A DNA stretch of 64,000 bases from NCBI RefSeq assembly GCF_900105065.1, contig NZ_LT629749.1:3782001-3846000 (forward strand), given 5' to 3'. Every line of letters starts with the position of its first letter. Within the stretch, counting starts at the first letter, position 1. The position numbers were made by a program, and so were the translations under genes. This DNA is from Friedmanniella luteola (GTDB lineage: Bacteria; Actinomycetota; Actinomycetes; Propionibacteriales; Propionibacteriaceae). Below the pieces are notes generated by a model. The model worked only from the letters and a program-made list of their open reading frames with translations. It was not told the DNA's origin and searched no databases. Below, piece after piece: positions 46,269 through 59,311 of the stretch.

Positions 46269-48194
46269 TCAGCCCAGCCGGCCGAGCACGAGGACGGCAC
46301 CGACGACGGCCGCGCCGGCCATCATGGTCAAGGCGTAGGAGCGGACGAAGCCGTTCTGCACCCGGCGCAGCCGGCTGGAGAAGTCCGCGAGGGCGATCCC
46401 GGTCCCCCGGACGACGCCGTCGACGGCGTTGGCGTCGAAGCGGCCCAGCCCGGCGGTCATCTTCTGGCCGGGTCGCATGAAGACGGCCTCGTTGACCGCG
46501 TCGCCGTAGAGGTCGCGCCGGCCGGCGACGGTCAGCGGGGACCGGCTCTGCGGCGCCTCGCGCGGGATGGCGCGACGCGGTCCGAACAGGACGACGCTGA
46601 CCACGACCCCGGCGGCGACGACCAGCAGCGTCACGACCCCGACGAGCGACACGTGGAACAGCCCGGTCGGCGCGTGCGCCCCCTCGGGGGCACCGCCGGT
46701 CGCCGGGTGGAGCCAGCCCTCGATCCAGCCGTTCAGCAGCAGGCCGCCGACGACCGACGCGGCACCGAGGACGACCAGCGGCACCGTCATCACCAGCGGC
46801 GACTCGTGCGGGTGCACACCGCGCTCCCAGCGCTTCGCGCCGACGAAGGTCATCAGCATCAGCCGGGTCATGTAGAACGCGGTGACGCCGGCGCCGAGCA
46901 GGGCCAGCGCCCCGATCACCGCGTTGTGCTCGAAGGCCGCCTCGATGATGTGGTCCTTGGAGTAGTAGCCGGCGAAGAACGGGAAGCCGATGATCGCCAG
47001 GTAGCCGGCGGCGAACGTCACGAAGGTGATCCGCATCGGCTTGGCCAGGCCGCCGTAGTGGCGCATGTTCACGTCGTCAGCCATCCCGTGCATGACCGAA
47101 CCGGCGCCGAGGAACATGTTCGCCTTGAAGAACCCGTGGGTCAGCAGGTGGAAGATCGCGAACGCGTAGCCCGCCGGGCCGATGCCCGCGGCCAGCATCA
47201 TGTAGCCGATCTGGCTCATCGTGGAGCCGGCCAGCACCTTCTTGATGTCGTCCTTGGCGCAGCCGATCCAGGCGCCGAAGAGCAGCGTCACGGTGCCGAC
47301 CACGACCACCGCCGTGCTGGCGGCCTCGGACTCGGCGAAGACGGCGTGGCTGCGGGTGACCAGGTAGACGCCGGCGGTGACCATCGTCGCCGCGTGGATC
47401 AGGGCCGACACCGGGGTGGGGCCCTCCATGGCGTCCAGCAGCCAGGACTGCAGCGGCACCTGCGCCGACTTGCCGCAGGCCCCGAGGAGCAGCAGCAGAC
47501 CGAGGACGGTGGCGACCAGCGACGGCATCGCCGCGGCCCCGGCGTTCACGTCGGCGAACGCCGAGGAGCCGAAGAGGTAGAGCATGAACATGATCGCCAG
47601 GCTCATGCCGAGGTCACCGACGCGGTTGACCACGAAGGCCTTCTTCGCCGCCGTGGCAGCGCTCGGCTTGTGCTGCCAGAAGCCGATCAGCAGGTAGGAC
47701 GCCAGGCCCACGCCCTCCCAGCCGACGAACAGCACGAGGTAGTTGTCGGCCAGCACCAGCAGCAGCATGGCGGCGACGAAGAGGTTGAGGTAGCCGAAGA
47801 AGCGGCGACGGCGCTCGTCGTGGGCCATGTAGCCGATGGAGTAGACGTGGATCAGCCCGCCGACCCCGGTGATGAGGAGGACGAACACGATCGAGAGCTG
47901 GTCGACCAGCAGGCCGACGCCGATGCTCCAGCGGCCGCTGCCGAACCACTCGTAGAGCGGCACGCCCACCGAGCGCGCCGCCTCGTCGCGGCCGAGGAGC
48001 TGGACGAACAGCAGCAGCCCGACCACGAAGGACGCGAACGGGGCCAGCGTGCCCAGCAGGTGGCCCCACCGGTCCCCCGCCCGGCCGACGAGCAGCAGGA
48101 GGGCGGCGCTGGCGGCCGGGACGGCGATCATCAGCCAGGCCCACGAGAACAGACCCGTGGCGGCGACGGGGGTGACGACTTCCAGTGCGAGCAT
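46269..48194 (-). CDS. nuoL: NADH-quinone oxidoreductase subunit L
   Basis: The distal proton-pumping subunit with the long lateral helix. 641 residues. Signatures: [41 protein letters not shown] with the conserved glutamate, [39 protein letters not shown] with the pumping lysine, and [18 protein letters not shown]. The C-terminal part contains the amphipathic arm region ([17 protein letters not shown]). It lies nine bases after nuoK. Confidence 0.97.
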   Translation of the reverse strand: MLALEVVTPVAATGLFSWAWLMIAVPAASAALLLLVGRAGDRWGHLLGTLAPFASFVVGLLLFVQLLGRDEAARSVGVPLYEWFGSGRWSIGVGLLVDQLSIVFVLLITGVGGLIHVYSIGYMAHDERRRRFFGYLNLFVAAMLLLVLADNYLVLFVGWEGVGLASYLLIGFWQHKPSAATAAKKAFVVNRVGDLGMSLAIMFMLYLFGSSAFADVNAGAAAMPSLVATVLGLLLLLGACGKSAQVPLQSWLLDAMEGPTPVSALIHAATMVTAGVYLVTRSHAVFAESEAASTAVVVVGTVTLLFGAWIGCAKDDIKKVLAGSTMSQIGYMMLAAGIGPAGYAFAIFHLLTHGFFKANMFLGAGSVMHGMADDVNMRHYGGLAKPMRITFVTFAAGYLAIIGFPFFAGYYSKDHIIEAAFEHNAVIGALALLGAGVTAFYMTRLMLMTFVGAKRWERGVHPHESPLVMTVPLVVLGAASVVGGLLLNGWIEGWLHPATGGAPEGAHAPTGLFHVSLVGVVTLLVVAAGVVVSVVLFGPRRAIPREAPQSRSPLTVAGRRDLYGDAVNEAVFMRPGQKMTAGLGRFDANAVDGVVRGTGIALADFSSRLRRVQNGFVRSYALTMMAGAAVVGAVLVLGRLG

Positions 48195-48203
48195 CGACGT
48201 CCC

Positions 48204-48503
48204 CTAGAACTTCAACAGGTTCGCGTCGTCGACCGAGGCCGAGCGGCGGGTGCGGAAGATCGTGATGATGATGGCCAGCCCGACCACGACCTCGGCCGCG
48301 GCCACCACCATGACGAAGAACGCGGCGATCTGGCCGTCCAGGGTGCCGTGCACCCGGGAGAAGGTGACCAGCGCGAGGTTGGACGCGTTGAGCATCAGCT
48401 CGACGCACATGAACGCCACGATGGCGTTGCGGCGCGTCATGAAGCCGACCGTGCCGATGGTGAACAGGATCGCCGACAGCACGATGTAGTGGTCCGGGTT
48501 CAC
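48204..48503 (-). CDS. nuoK: NADH-quinone oxidoreductase subunit K
   Basis: Three-helix membrane subunit of 99 residues between NuoJ and NuoN. The two conserved glutamates that form the proton path are in [14 protein letters not shown] and [21 protein letters not shown] start overlaps the nuoJ stop (GTGA). Confidence 0.97.
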   Translation of the reverse strand: MNPDHYIVLSAILFTIGTVGFMTRRNAIVAFMCVELMLNASNLALVTFSRVHGTLDGQIAAFFVMVVAAAEVVVGLAIIITIFRTRRSASVDDANLLKF

Positions 48504-49375
48504 CGGGAGCCCTCCCCGGGCAGTGGTTGCGACCGGTGAGGAGGCCGGTCGTCGTCCCCGTCCGCGGTGAGCGCGCGCAGGGTGGTGTCGATGGGCTGGA
48601 CGAGGTCCTGCCCGTCGAGGATCTCGCCGCGGGCCCGGAGGGTGGCCGACACGCTGAGCTCGCTGACGCTGCCGTCGGGCAGCAGGGCGGGGGTGTCCAC
48701 GGCGTTGTGCCGGGCGAAGACGCCGGGGGTGGGCAGCGGGCCCGGGTGCTCACCGTGCTCGGCGTAGCGGCGGAGCCGGTCGGCCGCGAGGTCGCCCTGG
48801 GTCAGCTTCTTGGTGAGGCGCTCGCGGTGCGCCAGCACCATCGCGCCGACGGCGGCGGTGATCAGCAGCGCCGAGGTCGCCTCGAAGATGAAGACGTACC
48901 GGTTGAACAGCAGCGCGGCGATGCCCTGGACGTTCCCGCCGTTCTCGGCGTTGGCCGCGCCCAGACCGGCGGGCGGGTCGACCACGGCGTTCCCGACGGC
49001 CAGCACCAGCAGCACACCGAACGCGAGGCCGGCCAGGATCGCCAGCGGACGCTGGCCCTTGATCGTCTCCACCAGGGAGTCGGCGGCGTCGACGCCCACC
49101 AGCATCAGCACGAACAGGAAGAGCATGAGGATCGCGCCGGTGTAGACGATGATCTGCACCGCGAACAGGAACGGGGCGTTCTGGGCGGCGTACTGGACGG
49201 CCAGCGAGATCATCACCGTCGCCAGGCACAGCGCCGAGTGCACCGGCTTGCGGGACAGGATCATCCCCAGCGCCGCGAGCACCATCACCGGGGCCAGCAG
49301 CCAGAAGGCCACCTCGGCTCCCGTGACCATCGGGACCAGCACCATCGGGACCAGCTCGGGGGTCACGCCGCTCAC
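48500..49375 (-). CDS. nuoJ: NADH-quinone oxidoreductase subunit J, long C-terminal tail
   Basis: Five-helix membrane subunit, 291 residues against about 170-200 in E. coli-like proteins. The core includes [55 protein letters not shown] with the pi-bulge region, and [22 protein letters not shown] as last helix. About 105 hydrophilic residues follow and end in PLPGEGSR. I use the GTG at 49375, which overlaps the nuoI stop; a second GTG three codons later has a better spaced ribosome site. Confidence 0.93.
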   Translation of the reverse strand: MSGVTPELVPMVLVPMVTGAEVAFWLLAPVMVLAALGMILSRKPVHSALCLATVMISLAVQYAAQNAPFLFAVQIIVYTGAILMLFLFVLMLVGVDAADSLVETIKGQRPLAILAGLAFGVLLVLAVGNAVVDPPAGLGAANAENGGNVQGIAALLFNRYVFIFEATSALLITAAVGAMVLAHRERLTKKLTQGDLAADRLRRYAEHGEHPGPLPTPGVFARHNAVDTPALLPDGSVSELSVSATLRARGEILDGQDLVQPIDTTLRALTADGDDDRPPHRSQPLPGEGSR

Positions 49376-50010
49376 CTCCCCTCGCCGGACGCCACGGCGG
49401 CCTCCGTGCCGGAGGCCGTCTCGGCCGTGCGCTTCTTGTTCAGGTAGCCCTGGTTCATGGGCTGCGGGACGGCGCCGCTGATGTCGCCGGCCCGGTCGTC
49501 GGGCCGGCCGGAGCCGGGCAGCCCGAGGAAGTATGCCTGCTCGTCGTCGCCCAGTCGACGATCGTGGGGCGGCGCGTCCATGCCGGGCAGCAGCGGCGCC
49601 AGCAGGTCCGCCTTCTCGTAGATCAGCGCCGCGCGGCTGTCGTCGGCGAGCTCGAACTCGTTGGTCATCGTGAGCGCCCGGGTGGGGCACGCCTCGATGC
49701 ACAGGCCGCAGAGGATGCAGCGCAGGTAGTTGATCTGGTAGACGCGGCCGTAGCGCTCACCGGGGGAGAACCGCTCGTCGTCGGTGTTCTGGGCGCCCTC
49801 GACGTAGATCGCGTCGGCGGGGCAGGCCCAGGCGCAGAGCTCGCAGCCGACGCACTTCTCCAGGCCGTCCGGCCAGCGGTTGAGCTGGTGCCGGCCGTGG
49901 AAGCGCGGGGCCGTCACCTTCGGCTTCGTCGGGTAGTCCTCGGTGAACGTCTTGCGGAACATGGTGCGGAAGGTGACGCCGAAGCCGGCGACCGGGTCGA
50001 ACAGGCCCAT
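49372..50010 (-). CDS. nuoI: NADH-quinone oxidoreductase subunit I
   Basis: Peripheral-arm ferredoxin subunit carrying clusters N6a and N6b, 212 residues. Two intact motifs: [12 protein letters not shown] and [12 protein letters not shown], with the typical N-terminal [19 protein letters not shown] membrane-contact helix. The C-terminal 60 residues are a hydrophilic tail. Compare with the short NuoI-like protein at 21.1-21.5 kb, which lacks both extensions. ATG overlaps the nuoH stop (TGATG). Confidence 0.97.
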   Translation of the reverse strand: MGLFDPVAGFGVTFRTMFRKTFTEDYPTKPKVTAPRFHGRHQLNRWPDGLEKCVGCELCAWACPADAIYVEGAQNTDDERFSPGERYGRVYQINYLRCILCGLCIEACPTRALTMTNEFELADDSRAALIYEKADLLAPLLPGMDAPPHDRRLGDDEQAYFLGLPGSGRPDDRAGDISGAVPQPMNQGYLNKKRTAETASGTEAAVASGEGR

Positions 50011-51365
50011 CAGGCCTCTCCCCTCTCGGGTGCGGGTGCGGGCGGTCGTTCGGTGTCACCCGGAAGCACCTGGGCGAGCTCGGGCAGCTCCTGCCCGCCC
50101 ATCGGCGGCACCGGGTAGCCGCCGGCGAAGGCGTCGAACTCGCCGGCCGGCTGGGCAGGTGGGGCCGGCTCGTCCTTGTCGCCCCCGAAGAACGACGCCG
50201 CGAGCAGGGCCACGAAGACGACGACGGCGACCACCCAGAAGACCGGCGTGTCGAACCAGGCCTCGCTGCGGGCCACCCGGAAGGTCGCGACCAGCAGGAT
50301 CCAGGCCAGCGAGATCGGGATCAGCCACTTCCAGCCGAACCGCATGAACTGGTCGTAGCGGAGCCGGGGCAGGGTGCCGCGCAGCCAGACGAAGACCGAC
50401 AGCACCAGCACGACCTTGAGCAGGAACCAGAGCAGGCCCCACCAGCCGGCGTCGAGGCCCGGGATCAGGTTGAAGGGCAGCGGCGCGTGCCAGCCGCCGA
50501 GGAACAGCGTGGTGGCCAGGGCGGACACCGTGATCATGTTCATGTACTCCGCCATGAAGAACATGGCGAAGCGCATCGAGGAGTACTCGGTGTGGAAGCC
50601 GCCGACCAGCTCGCCCTCGGCCTCGGGGAGGTCGAAGGGCGCCCGGTTGGTCTCCCCCACCATGGCGACCAGGTAGATGAGGAACGACGGGATCAGCTGC
50701 ACGGCGAACCAGACCGGCAGGTCCTGGCCGAGGATGGTGACGGCCGGTTCGGCCTGCTTGGCCACGATCTCCGAGGTGGACAGCGAGCCCGCGTAGAGGA
50801 ACACCGCGACGAGCGCCAGGCCCATCGCGACCTCGTAGCTGATCACCTGGGCGCTGGAGCGCAGGGCCCCGAGCAGCGCGTAGGTGGAGCCTGACGACCA
50901 GCCGGCCAGCACGATCCCGTAGACGCCGATCGAGGCGACGGCGACGATGAAGAGCACCGAGACGGGGAGGTCGGTGACCTGCAGCGGCGTGGTGATGTCG
51001 GTGAAGGGGATCCGCACCTCGCCGGCGACCGGGATGACCGCGAAGGCCGTGATGGCGGGGACCGCGGTCACGAAGGGCGCCAGCATGAAGACGACCCTGT
51101 CGGCCGCCTTCGGCGTGAAGTCCTCCTTGAACATGAGCTTCATGCCGTCGGCGAGGGACTGCAGCAACCCGAAGGGGCCGTTCATGTTCGGCCCCTTGCG
51201 GTGCTGCATGAAGGCCACCAGCCGGCGCTCGTACCAGATGGTGAAGAGCGTCAGGACGAGCAGCAGCACCAGGGCCAGCAGCGCCTTGACCGCCACCAGC
51301 CACCAGCGGTCGGCCAGGAACGGGCCGAGGTCCAGCGGGACGAGGTCCAGCGGTGTCGGGGTCAT
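50010..51365 (-). CDS. nuoH: NADH-quinone oxidoreductase subunit H
   Basis: Membrane subunit forming the quinone chamber floor, eight helices, 451 residues. Signatures: [39 protein letters not shown], then [37 protein letters not shown], and [36 protein letters not shown]. The last 70 residues are a Pro/Glu-rich cytoplasmic tail that E. coli NuoH lacks. ATG overlaps the nuoG stop (ATGA). Confidence 0.97.
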   Translation of the reverse strand: MTPTPLDLVPLDLGPFLADRWWLVAVKALLALVLLLVLTLFTIWYERRLVAFMQHRKGPNMNGPFGLLQSLADGMKLMFKEDFTPKAADRVVFMLAPFVTAVPAITAFAVIPVAGEVRIPFTDITTPLQVTDLPVSVLFIVAVASIGVYGIVLAGWSSGSTYALLGALRSSAQVISYEVAMGLALVAVFLYAGSLSTSEIVAKQAEPAVTILGQDLPVWFAVQLIPSFLIYLVAMVGETNRAPFDLPEAEGELVGGFHTEYSSMRFAMFFMAEYMNMITVSALATTLFLGGWHAPLPFNLIPGLDAGWWGLLWFLLKVVLVLSVFVWLRGTLPRLRYDQFMRFGWKWLIPISLAWILLVATFRVARSEAWFDTPVFWVVAVVVFVALLAASFFGGDKDEPAPPAQPAGEFDAFAGGYPVPPMGGQELPELAQVLPGDTERPPAPAPERGEA

Positions 51366-53869
51366 GCGTCGCTCCCCTGCGGGTTCGGGTCGCCGGACAC
51401 CGAGGTGGGCACCGGGACGGACACGTCGACCAGGGCACCGGACCCGGCGCCGAGGTGCTGGGCCAGCCCGAGGCCCGGCGCCCGGGCGGGCAGCCAGACC
51501 ACGCCCTCGACCATGGCGGCGTCGACCTCGAGCGGGAAGGTCAGCGCGCCGCGCGGGCCGCGGACGGTCACCGCGGTGGTGAGGCCCGCGGCCACGGCGG
51601 TCGCCGCGTTCATCCGGGCCACCGGGGGCCGTGCCGTGGCGAGCAGGAACGGCTCGCCGTCCACCGCCCGGCTGTCGTCGAGGGCGAGCCGCCAGGTGGC
51701 CAGCACCAGGGTGGTGACGTCGGGGCGGGCGGGCCGGGCGGGTCCGAGGTCGGGTCGCGAGGCCCGGGCGCCTTCCCAGGCGCCCAGGTCGGCGAGGTCG
51801 GCGCGGGCGCCCTCGGCGGTGCGGAAGCCGAGGTCGGTCCCCAGTCCCTCGGCGAGCGCGGCGAGCACCCGCAGGTCGGACATGGCGTTCGGCTGGGTGA
51901 GCACCGCGCCGAAGGGCCGCTCGCGGCCCTCCCAGGTGACGAAGGTGCCGCTCCGCTCGCTGACCAGCGAGACCGGGAAGACGACGTCGGCCCGTTCGGT
52001 GACCGCGGAGACGCGGGTCTCGAGGCTGACGAGGAAGCCCACCTCCTCCAGCGCCCGGCGGGCGAGGTGCGGGTCGGGCAGGTCGTCCAGCTCGACGCCG
52101 GCCACCACCAGGGCGCCGAGCCGACCCTCCAGGGCCGCCGACAGCATCTGGCCGGCGTCGCGGCCGGGCTCGGCGGGGAGCGGGCCGACGCCCCAGGCGG
52201 CCTGGGTGTCGACGCGGGCGGAGGCGTCCAGCACCGGACGCCCACCCGGCAGCAGGTTGGGCAGGCAGCCGGCGTCGACCGCGCCGCGGTCCCCCGCCCG
52301 GCGGGGTACCCAGGCCAGCCGGGCCCCGGTGCGCGCAGCGAGCCGCAGGCAGGCGCTGAGCGTGCCGTGGGACGCGGCCGCCCGCTCGCCCACGAGGACG
52401 ACGGAACCGGCGTCCAGCGGGAGGTCGAGGGCGTCCAGCACGGCGGCCTCGCGGCCCGGCGCCGCCGGCACGAGGGTCGCCCCCAGCTTGGTCGCGCCAC
52501 GGCTGAGCAGCGGTGCGACCGTCCAGGAGGTCAGGCTCGTCTTCCGGAAGGCCTTGCGCAGCCGGAGGAACAGCGTGCCGGCCTCCTCCTCGGGCTCGAG
52601 GCAGACCAGCAGCACCGAGGACGCCGCCTCGACGTCGGCGAACGTGACGCCCCGCCCGGTGCCGGCGACGGCGGCGGCCAGGAAGCGCGCCTCCTCCTCC
52701 GAGTGCGGCCGGGCGCGGAAGTCGATGTCGTTGGTGCCGAGCACGGCGCGGGCGAACTTGGCGTAGCCGTAGGCGTCCTCCCGCGTCAGCCGGCCGCCGG
52801 TCAGCACGCCGACCCCGGCGGGCGCCGGGGAGCCGTCCTCGCGCAGGCCGGGCTCGGTCCGGCGGGCGCGGCGCAGTCCCTCGACGGCGACGTCGATCGC
52901 CTCGGGCCACGACGCGGCGCGCAGCGTGCCCGCCTCGTGGTCGCGGACCAGCGGCCGGAGCAGCCGGTCCTCGCCCCGTCCGGAGGCGAAGGCGAAGCGG
53001 TCCCTGTCGGTGATCCACTCCTCGTTCACCTCGGGGTCGTCACCGGCCAGCCGCCGGACGACGACGCCGCGCCGGTGGTCGACCCGGATGGCCGAGCCGC
53101 AGGCGTCGTGCTCGGCGACCGACGGCGTCGAGGTCAGGTCGAACGGCCGGGACCGGAAGCGGTAGGCCGCGTTGGTCAGCGCCCCGACGGGGCAGATCTG
53201 GATCGTGTTGCCGGAGAAGTAGGACTGGAACGGCTCGCGCTCGTAGATGCCCACCTGCTGCAGCGCACCCCGCTCGACCAGCGCGATGAACGGGTCCCCC
53301 GCGATCTGCTCGGAGAACCGGGTGCAGCGGGCGCAGAGGACGCACCGCTCCCGGTCCAGCAGGATGTTCGCCGAGATGTTGACGGGCTTCGGGTAGGTCC
53401 GCTTGACCTCGTGGAACCGGCTCTCCGCGTACCCGTGGGACATCGCCTGGTTCTGCAGCGGGCACTCCCCGCCCTTGTCGCAGATCGGGCAGTCGAGCGG
53501 GTGGTTGACCAGCAGGAACTCCATGTTCCCGTGCTGGGCCTTGTCGGCGACGGGCGAGGTCACCTGGGTCTTGACCACCATGCCGGCGGCGACCTCGAGG
53601 GTGCAGGAGGCCTGCGGCTTGGGGATGCCCCGGCCGTTGCCGGCGTCGGGCACCTCGACCAGGCACTGGCGGCAGGCGCCGACCGGGTCGAGCAGCGGGT
53701 GGTCGCAGAACCGCGGGATGTCGACGCCGATGAGCTCGGCCGCCCGGATGACCAGGGTGCCCTTGGGCACCGAGACCTCGACGTCGTCGATGGTCAGGGT
53801 GACGAGGTCCTCGCGCTGGGCGAGCTCGCCCCCGACCGCTGCGCCGGTCGACGGACGGGTGACGGTCAT
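51362..53869 (-). CDS. nuoG: NADH-quinone oxidoreductase subunit G
   Basis: The 835-residue electron-wire subunit. The N-terminal 2Fe-2S domain has [19 protein letters not shown]; the 4Fe-4S motifs include [13 protein letters not shown] and [10 protein letters not shown], plus [13 protein letters not shown] between them. The C-terminal two thirds is the molybdopterin-like fold without cofactor, low in sequence conservation. The extra cluster (N7-type) CxxCxxxC motif is not seen after [18 protein letters not shown], so it is probably absent. ATG overlaps nuoF (ATGA). Confidence 0.95.
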   Translation of the reverse strand: MTVTRPSTGAAVGGELAQREDLVTLTIDDVEVSVPKGTLVIRAAELIGVDIPRFCDHPLLDPVGACRQCLVEVPDAGNGRGIPKPQASCTLEVAAGMVVKTQVTSPVADKAQHGNMEFLLVNHPLDCPICDKGGECPLQNQAMSHGYAESRFHEVKRTYPKPVNISANILLDRERCVLCARCTRFSEQIAGDPFIALVERGALQQVGIYEREPFQSYFSGNTIQICPVGALTNAAYRFRSRPFDLTSTPSVAEHDACGSAIRVDHRRGVVVRRLAGDDPEVNEEWITDRDRFAFASGRGEDRLLRPLVRDHEAGTLRAASWPEAIDVAVEGLRRARRTEPGLREDGSPAPAGVGVLTGGRLTREDAYGYAKFARAVLGTNDIDFRARPHSEEEARFLAAAVAGTGRGVTFADVEAASSVLLVCLEPEEEAGTLFLRLRKAFRKTSLTSWTVAPLLSRGATKLGATLVPAAPGREAAVLDALDLPLDAGSVVLVGERAAASHGTLSACLRLAARTGARLAWVPRRAGDRGAVDAGCLPNLLPGGRPVLDASARVDTQAAWGVGPLPAEPGRDAGQMLSAALEGRLGALVVAGVELDDLPDPHLARRALEEVGFLVSLETRVSAVTERADVVFPVSLVSERSGTFVTWEGRERPFGAVLTQPNAMSDLRVLAALAEGLGTDLGFRTAEGARADLADLGAWEGARASRPDLGPARPARPDVTTLVLATWRLALDDSRAVDGEPFLLATARPPVARMNAATAVAAGLTTAVTVRGPRGALTFPLEVDAAMVEGVVWLPARAPGLGLAQHLGAGSGALVDVSVPVPTSVSGDPNPQGSDA

Positions 53870-55215
53870 GCCTGGCCCTCCTCGGCTGCGCGTCGCGGAG
53901 CCCCGGCCAGGGCCGGCTCGCGGACGAAGATGGTGCTCCGCTCGTAGGGGAAGAGCTCCCAGGCGGGGGTGTGCATGGCGGCCTCGAACTCGTCGCGGAA
54001 GTACTGGATGGCCGAGCTGATCGGCGAGGTGGCCCCGTCGCCGAGGGCGCAGAACGAGCGCCCGAGGATGTTCTCGCAGAGGTCGAGCAGCTTCTCGATG
54101 TCGCCCTCCTCGCCGTGGCCGGCCTCCATCCGCTTGAGGATCTGGACCAGCCACCAGGTGCCCTCGCGGCAGGGCGTGCACTTGCCGCAGGACTCGTGCT
54201 TGTAGAACTCGGTCCAGCGCAGCACCGTGCGGACCACCGAGGTGGTCTCGTCGAAGCACTGCAGCGCCTTGGTGCCCAGCATCGACTTCACGCTGGCGAC
54301 GCCCTCGTAGTCCAGCGGCACGTCGAGGTGCTCGGGGGTGAGGATCGGCGTGGAGGAGCCGCCCGGCGTCCAGAACTTCAGCTCGTGGCCCGCCCGGATG
54401 CCCCCGGCGAGGTCGAGCAGCTGGCGCAGGGTGATGCCCAACGGGGCCTCGAACTGGCCGGGCCGGGTGACGTGACCGGAGAGGGAGTAGATGGTCATGC
54501 CCTTGGACTTCTCCGTGCCCATGGAGGAGAACCACTCCGCGCCGCGGGCGAGGATCGAGGGCACCGAGGCGATCGACTCGACGTTGTTGATCACGGTCGG
54601 GCTGGCGTAGAGCCCGGCCACGGCGGGGAACGGGGGCCGGAGCCGCGGCTGGCCGCGGCGGCCCTCGAGGGAGTCGAGCAGCGCGGTCTCCTCACCGCAG
54701 ATGTAGGCGCCGGCGCCCGCGTGCACGATGATCTCGAGGTCGTAGCCGGTGCCCAGGATGTTCTTGCCCGCGTAGCCGGCCGAGTAGGCCTCCCGGACCG
54801 CCTGCTGCAGCCGCCGGACGACGTGCACGACCTCGCCCCGGACGTAGATGAACGCCGTGTGGGACCGGATGGCGTAGGAGGAGATGATCACGCCCTCGAC
54901 GAGCGTGTGCGGCGAGGCCATCATCAGCGGGATGTCCTTGCAGGTGCCCGGTTCGGACTCGTCGGCGTTCACCACCAGGTACTTCGGCTTCGGGTTGTCC
55001 TGCGGGATGAAGCCCCACTTCATGCCCGTCGGGAAGCCCGCGCCGCCGCGGCCGCGCAGGCCGGCGTCCTTGACCTGGGCGACGACGTCGGCCGGGTCCA
55101 GGGCGAGCGCGGCGCGCAGGCCCTGGTAGCCGCCCGTCCGCTCGTAGTTCACCAGCTTCCAGGCGCGCTCGTCACCCCAGTTCGCGGTCAGCACAGGGGT
55201 CAGCAGGTCGGTCAT
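53866..55215 (-). CDS. nuoF: NADH-quinone oxidoreductase subunit F
   Basis: NADH- and FMN-binding subunit, 449 residues. Signatures: LRGRGGAGFPTGMKWGF (FMN/NADH glycine loop), NADESEPGTCKDI, GAGAYICGEETALLDSLEGRRGQPRLRPPFP, and the N3 cluster ligands ESCGKCTPCREG plus the later cysteine in GRSFCALGDGA. ATG overlaps the nuoE stop (ATGA). Confidence 0.98.
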   Translation of the reverse strand: MTDLLTPVLTANWGDERAWKLVNYERTGGYQGLRAALALDPADVVAQVKDAGLRGRGGAGFPTGMKWGFIPQDNPKPKYLVVNADESEPGTCKDIPLMMASPHTLVEGVIISSYAIRSHTAFIYVRGEVVHVVRRLQQAVREAYSAGYAGKNILGTGYDLEIIVHAGAGAYICGEETALLDSLEGRRGQPRLRPPFPAVAGLYASPTVINNVESIASVPSILARGAEWFSSMGTEKSKGMTIYSLSGHVTRPGQFEAPLGITLRQLLDLAGGIRAGHELKFWTPGGSSTPILTPEHLDVPLDYEGVASVKSMLGTKALQCFDETTSVVRTVLRWTEFYKHESCGKCTPCREGTWWLVQILKRMEAGHGEEGDIEKLLDLCENILGRSFCALGDGATSPISSAIQYFRDEFEAAMHTPAWELFPYERSTIFVREPALAGAPRRAAEEGQA

Positions 55216-56036
55216 GACTTCTCCGTCGGCTCGTCGTCGTGCTGCTCGGGAGGCGGGGTGGTCGGGGCGTGCCAGCCGCGCTCCCGCGCGATCTGCAGGC
55301 CGAGCCGGGACGCCGGCCCGGAGGTGGGACCCTCGTCGGCGCGCCCGTCCGGGAAGCCGGCGAGCACGCGCTCGGTCTCCTTCCAGGTGACCACCTGGGC
55401 GCCGCGGGTGGCCTGCACCGGGACGCCGGCCCGCAGGGCGTCGACGACCTCGACGGCCCGCTCGGGCGTGGTGTCGTCGAAGAACTCCCAGTTGACCATC
55501 ATCACCGGGGCGTAGTCGCAGGCCGCGTTGCACTCGAGGTGCTCCAGCGTGATCTGGCCGTCCTCGGTGGTCTCGTCGTTGCCGACGCCGAGGTGGTCCT
55601 GCAGCCGGGCGTAGACCTCGTCACCGCCCATGATCGCGCAGAGCGCGGTGGTGCAGACCCCGACGTGGTACTTCCCGACGGGGCGGCGCTTGTACATCGT
55701 GTAGAAGGTCGCGACCCCGCTGACGTCGGCGGTGCTGATCCCGAGGATCGCGGCGCAGGCCTCGATCCCGGCCGGCGTCACCCGGCCCTCGACGCTCTGC
55801 ACCAGGTGCAGCATCGGCAGCAGCGCGGACCGCGACTGCGGGTACCGCCCGGCGATCAGCCGCAGCTCCTCCAGCACGCCGTCGTCGATCAGGCTGGCCG
55901 GCCCGTCGAAGTCCAGGCTGGGTTCGTCGAAGTGCGTGACGAAGTGCCCGTGCCCGGCGAGCTCCTCGCGGGCGTTGGTCCCCGCCGGCACCCCGGCCCG
56001 CGCCCCCGGCCCCTGCGGCTCGATGAGGTTGCTCAT
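55212..56036 (-). CDS. nuoE: NADH-quinone oxidoreductase subunit E
   Basis: 2Fe-2S (N1a) thioredoxin-like subunit, 274 residues against about 165 in E. coli. Cluster ligands are in VGVCTTALCAIMGG and HLECNAACDYAPVMMVNWEFFDD. Extra residues lie at both ends: an N-terminal 35-residue extension and a C-terminal tail after VLAGFPDG. The ATG at 56036 has GGAGGG directly upstream, unlike most nuo genes, because translation must restart here after the 397-base spacer that follows nuoD. Confidence 0.96.
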   Translation of the reverse strand: MSNLIEPQGPGARAGVPAGTNAREELAGHGHFVTHFDEPSLDFDGPASLIDDGVLEELRLIAGRYPQSRSALLPMLHLVQSVEGRVTPAGIEACAAILGISTADVSGVATFYTMYKRRPVGKYHVGVCTTALCAIMGGDEVYARLQDHLGVGNDETTEDGQITLEHLECNAACDYAPVMMVNWEFFDDTTPERAVEVVDALRAGVPVQATRGAQVVTWKETERVLAGFPDGRADEGPTSGPASRLGLQIARERGWHAPTTPPPEQHDDEPTEKS

Positions 56037-56075
56037 GCCCTCCCCCTCCACCGTGAACGTGCGCCCCAGGGGGCG

Positions 56076-56138
56076 ATGGTGACCGACGTGCTGGTCGCAC
56101 CCGCGACCCTCGACCCGGCGCCGGGCGGGGTGGAGAAG
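56076..56138 (+). repeat. Inverted copy of the nuoD 3' end
   Basis: These 63 plus-strand bases match the last 21 sense codons of nuoD (56499-56437, minus strand) at 51 of 63 positions (81%). The plus strand can be read MVTDVLVAPATLDPAPGGVE, against [20 protein letters not shown] at the NuoD C-terminus; the frame continues nine codons to a TGA at 56163. In the nuo transcript the two arms could pair into a stem of about 60 bp. Confidence 0.8.
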
Positions 56139-56171
56139 GTGCGCACCGACCCCGACCGCTCGTGACCGGAC

Positions 56172-56288
56172 GGAGCGGCACCCGGCCCGAACGGTCGGAC
56201 GTGACCCGACCCGGCAGGACCCGGCCCGAACGGTCGGACGTGACCCGACCCAGCGGCACCCGACCCGAACGGTCGGGCGTGACCGGAC
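56172..56288. repeat. Three 39-bp tandem repeats
   Basis: Units begin at 56172, 56211 and 56250. Units 1 and 2 share an identical 29-base block starting CCCGGCCCGAACGGTCG; unit 3 has four changes. The preceding 39 bases look like a decayed fourth unit. The period of 13 codons produces repetitive reading frames on both strands. Confidence 0.85.
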
Positions 56289-56388
56289 CGAGCGGCGCCT
56301 GGCCGGGTGGGTCGGGCGTTTGGCGCGGAGCGGAGCGCTCGCGGAGCGCAGCGCCGAGGGCGGGCCAGGCGCCGCTCGGTCCGGTCAC
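56279..56388. repeat. 26-bp perfect inverted repeat with nested hairpin
   Basis: The left arm (56279-56304, starting GTGACCGGACCGAGC) is the exact reverse complement of 56363-56388. Inside the 58-base loop, GCGCTC-GCG-GAGCGC (56335-56349) forms another hairpin. This would fold in the nuoD-nuoE message and could reduce downstream transcription or protect mRNA ends. Confidence 0.8.
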
Positions 56389-56404
56389 CCCCGACGAGCC
56401 GGAG

Positions 56405-56424
56405 CCCTTCGACGAGCTCAGGGA
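56405..56424. repeat. Dispersed intergenic 20-mer, copy 2
   Basis: Identical in all 20 bases to 2161-2180 in the rplK-rplA spacer. It lies ten bases beyond the nuoD stop codon. Confidence 0.75.
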
Positions 56425-56433
56425 ACGAGGACG

Positions 56434-57824
<1,391 letters not shown>

Positions 57825-57825
<1 letters not shown>

Positions 57826-58690
57826 CAGGTGTAGCTCCTCCGCTGGTCGGGGGGCGGCACCGCGGCCCCCTTGTACTCCACGGGAATCCCGCCGAGCGGG
57901 TAGTCCTTGCGCTGCGGGTGGCCCGGCCAGTCGTCGGGCATCAGGATGCGGGTCAGCGCGGGGTGGCCGTCGAAGACCACGCCGAACATGTCCCAGGTCT
58001 CGCGCTCGTGCCAGTCCGCCGTCGGGTAGGTCGCCACGACCGACGGGACGTGCGGGTCGGCGTCGGGCAGCGAGACCTCGAGCCGGATCCGCCGGTTGTG
58101 GGTCATCGACTGCAGGTGGTAGACGACGTGCAGCTCGGCTCCGGCGTCGGCCGGGTAGTGCACGCCCGAGACGCTGCTGCAGAACTCGAAGCGCAGCTGG
58201 GCGTCGTCCCGCAGGTGCCGCACCAGGGCGGGCAGGTGCTGCCGGGCGACGTGGAAGGTGATCTCGCCCTGGTGGACGACGACCTTGGTGATGACGTCGG
58301 ACAGGTTGGGCATCAGCGCGCCCACCCGGTCGTGGACGCTGTCCCACCAGCCGCCGAACGGCGGCTGGACGGCGGAGGGGAACTCGATCGTCCGGCTCAG
58401 GCCGCCGTAGCCGGAGGTGTCGCCCGTGCCGCGGACGCCGAACATCCCGCGCCGGGTCTCCAGCACCTCGGCGGCCGGCTGGCTCGACGTGGCGAGCTCG
58501 GAGCGGTCCTCGCCGGCCTCGGTGTCGTCGCTGGCGACGTCGGGCGCGGGTCCGGTCAGCGAGCCGGCGCGGGTGCCGGCGTCGGGTGCCGACTCGCCCT
58601 CGGCCACCGCGCCCTTGACGCGGGCCTTGGCGTCGGACTCGGCGCTGATCGGCTCGCCGCCGGCCGTCCGGTCGCCGCGGTTGTCGCCGC

Positions 58691-58694
<4 letters not shown>
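57825..58694 (-). CDS. nuoC: NADH-quinone oxidoreductase subunit C, extended N-terminus
   Basis: 30-kDa subunit, 289 residues. The family box is [49 protein letters not shown]. About 75 N-terminal residues ([20 protein letters not shown] onward) are disordered and acidic. Unlike the NuoC-like protein at 21.5-22.0 kb it keeps GHP and the RKDYPL tail. GTG overlaps the nuoB stop (GTGA). Confidence 0.96.
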
Positions 58695-59245
<551 letters not shown>

Positions 59246-59311
59246 CTCAGTTCTTCCCTCGTGCAGTGGCGGTGGCGGTGCGGCGGGTGGTGCGGGTGGC
59301 GGGCCCGGGGG

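Larger units (their letters stand above)
56037..56433. other. nuoD-nuoE spacer with inverted nuoD fragment and repeats
   Basis: The only large gap in the nuo operon. From left to right it holds an inverted copy of the nuoD 3' end (56076-56138), three 39-base tandem units (56172-56288), a 26-base inverted repeat with nested hairpin (56279-56388) and the dispersed 20-mer (56405-56424). Reading frames through it exist on both strands but show only the 13-codon repetition of the tandem units and no gene. Confidence 0.85.

Noticed and set aside
56076-56165. A 29-codon plus-strand ORF similar to the NuoD C-terminus
   Set aside because: Too short to be a functional protein and lacking a promoter or ribosome site; treated as an inverted DNA duplication instead.
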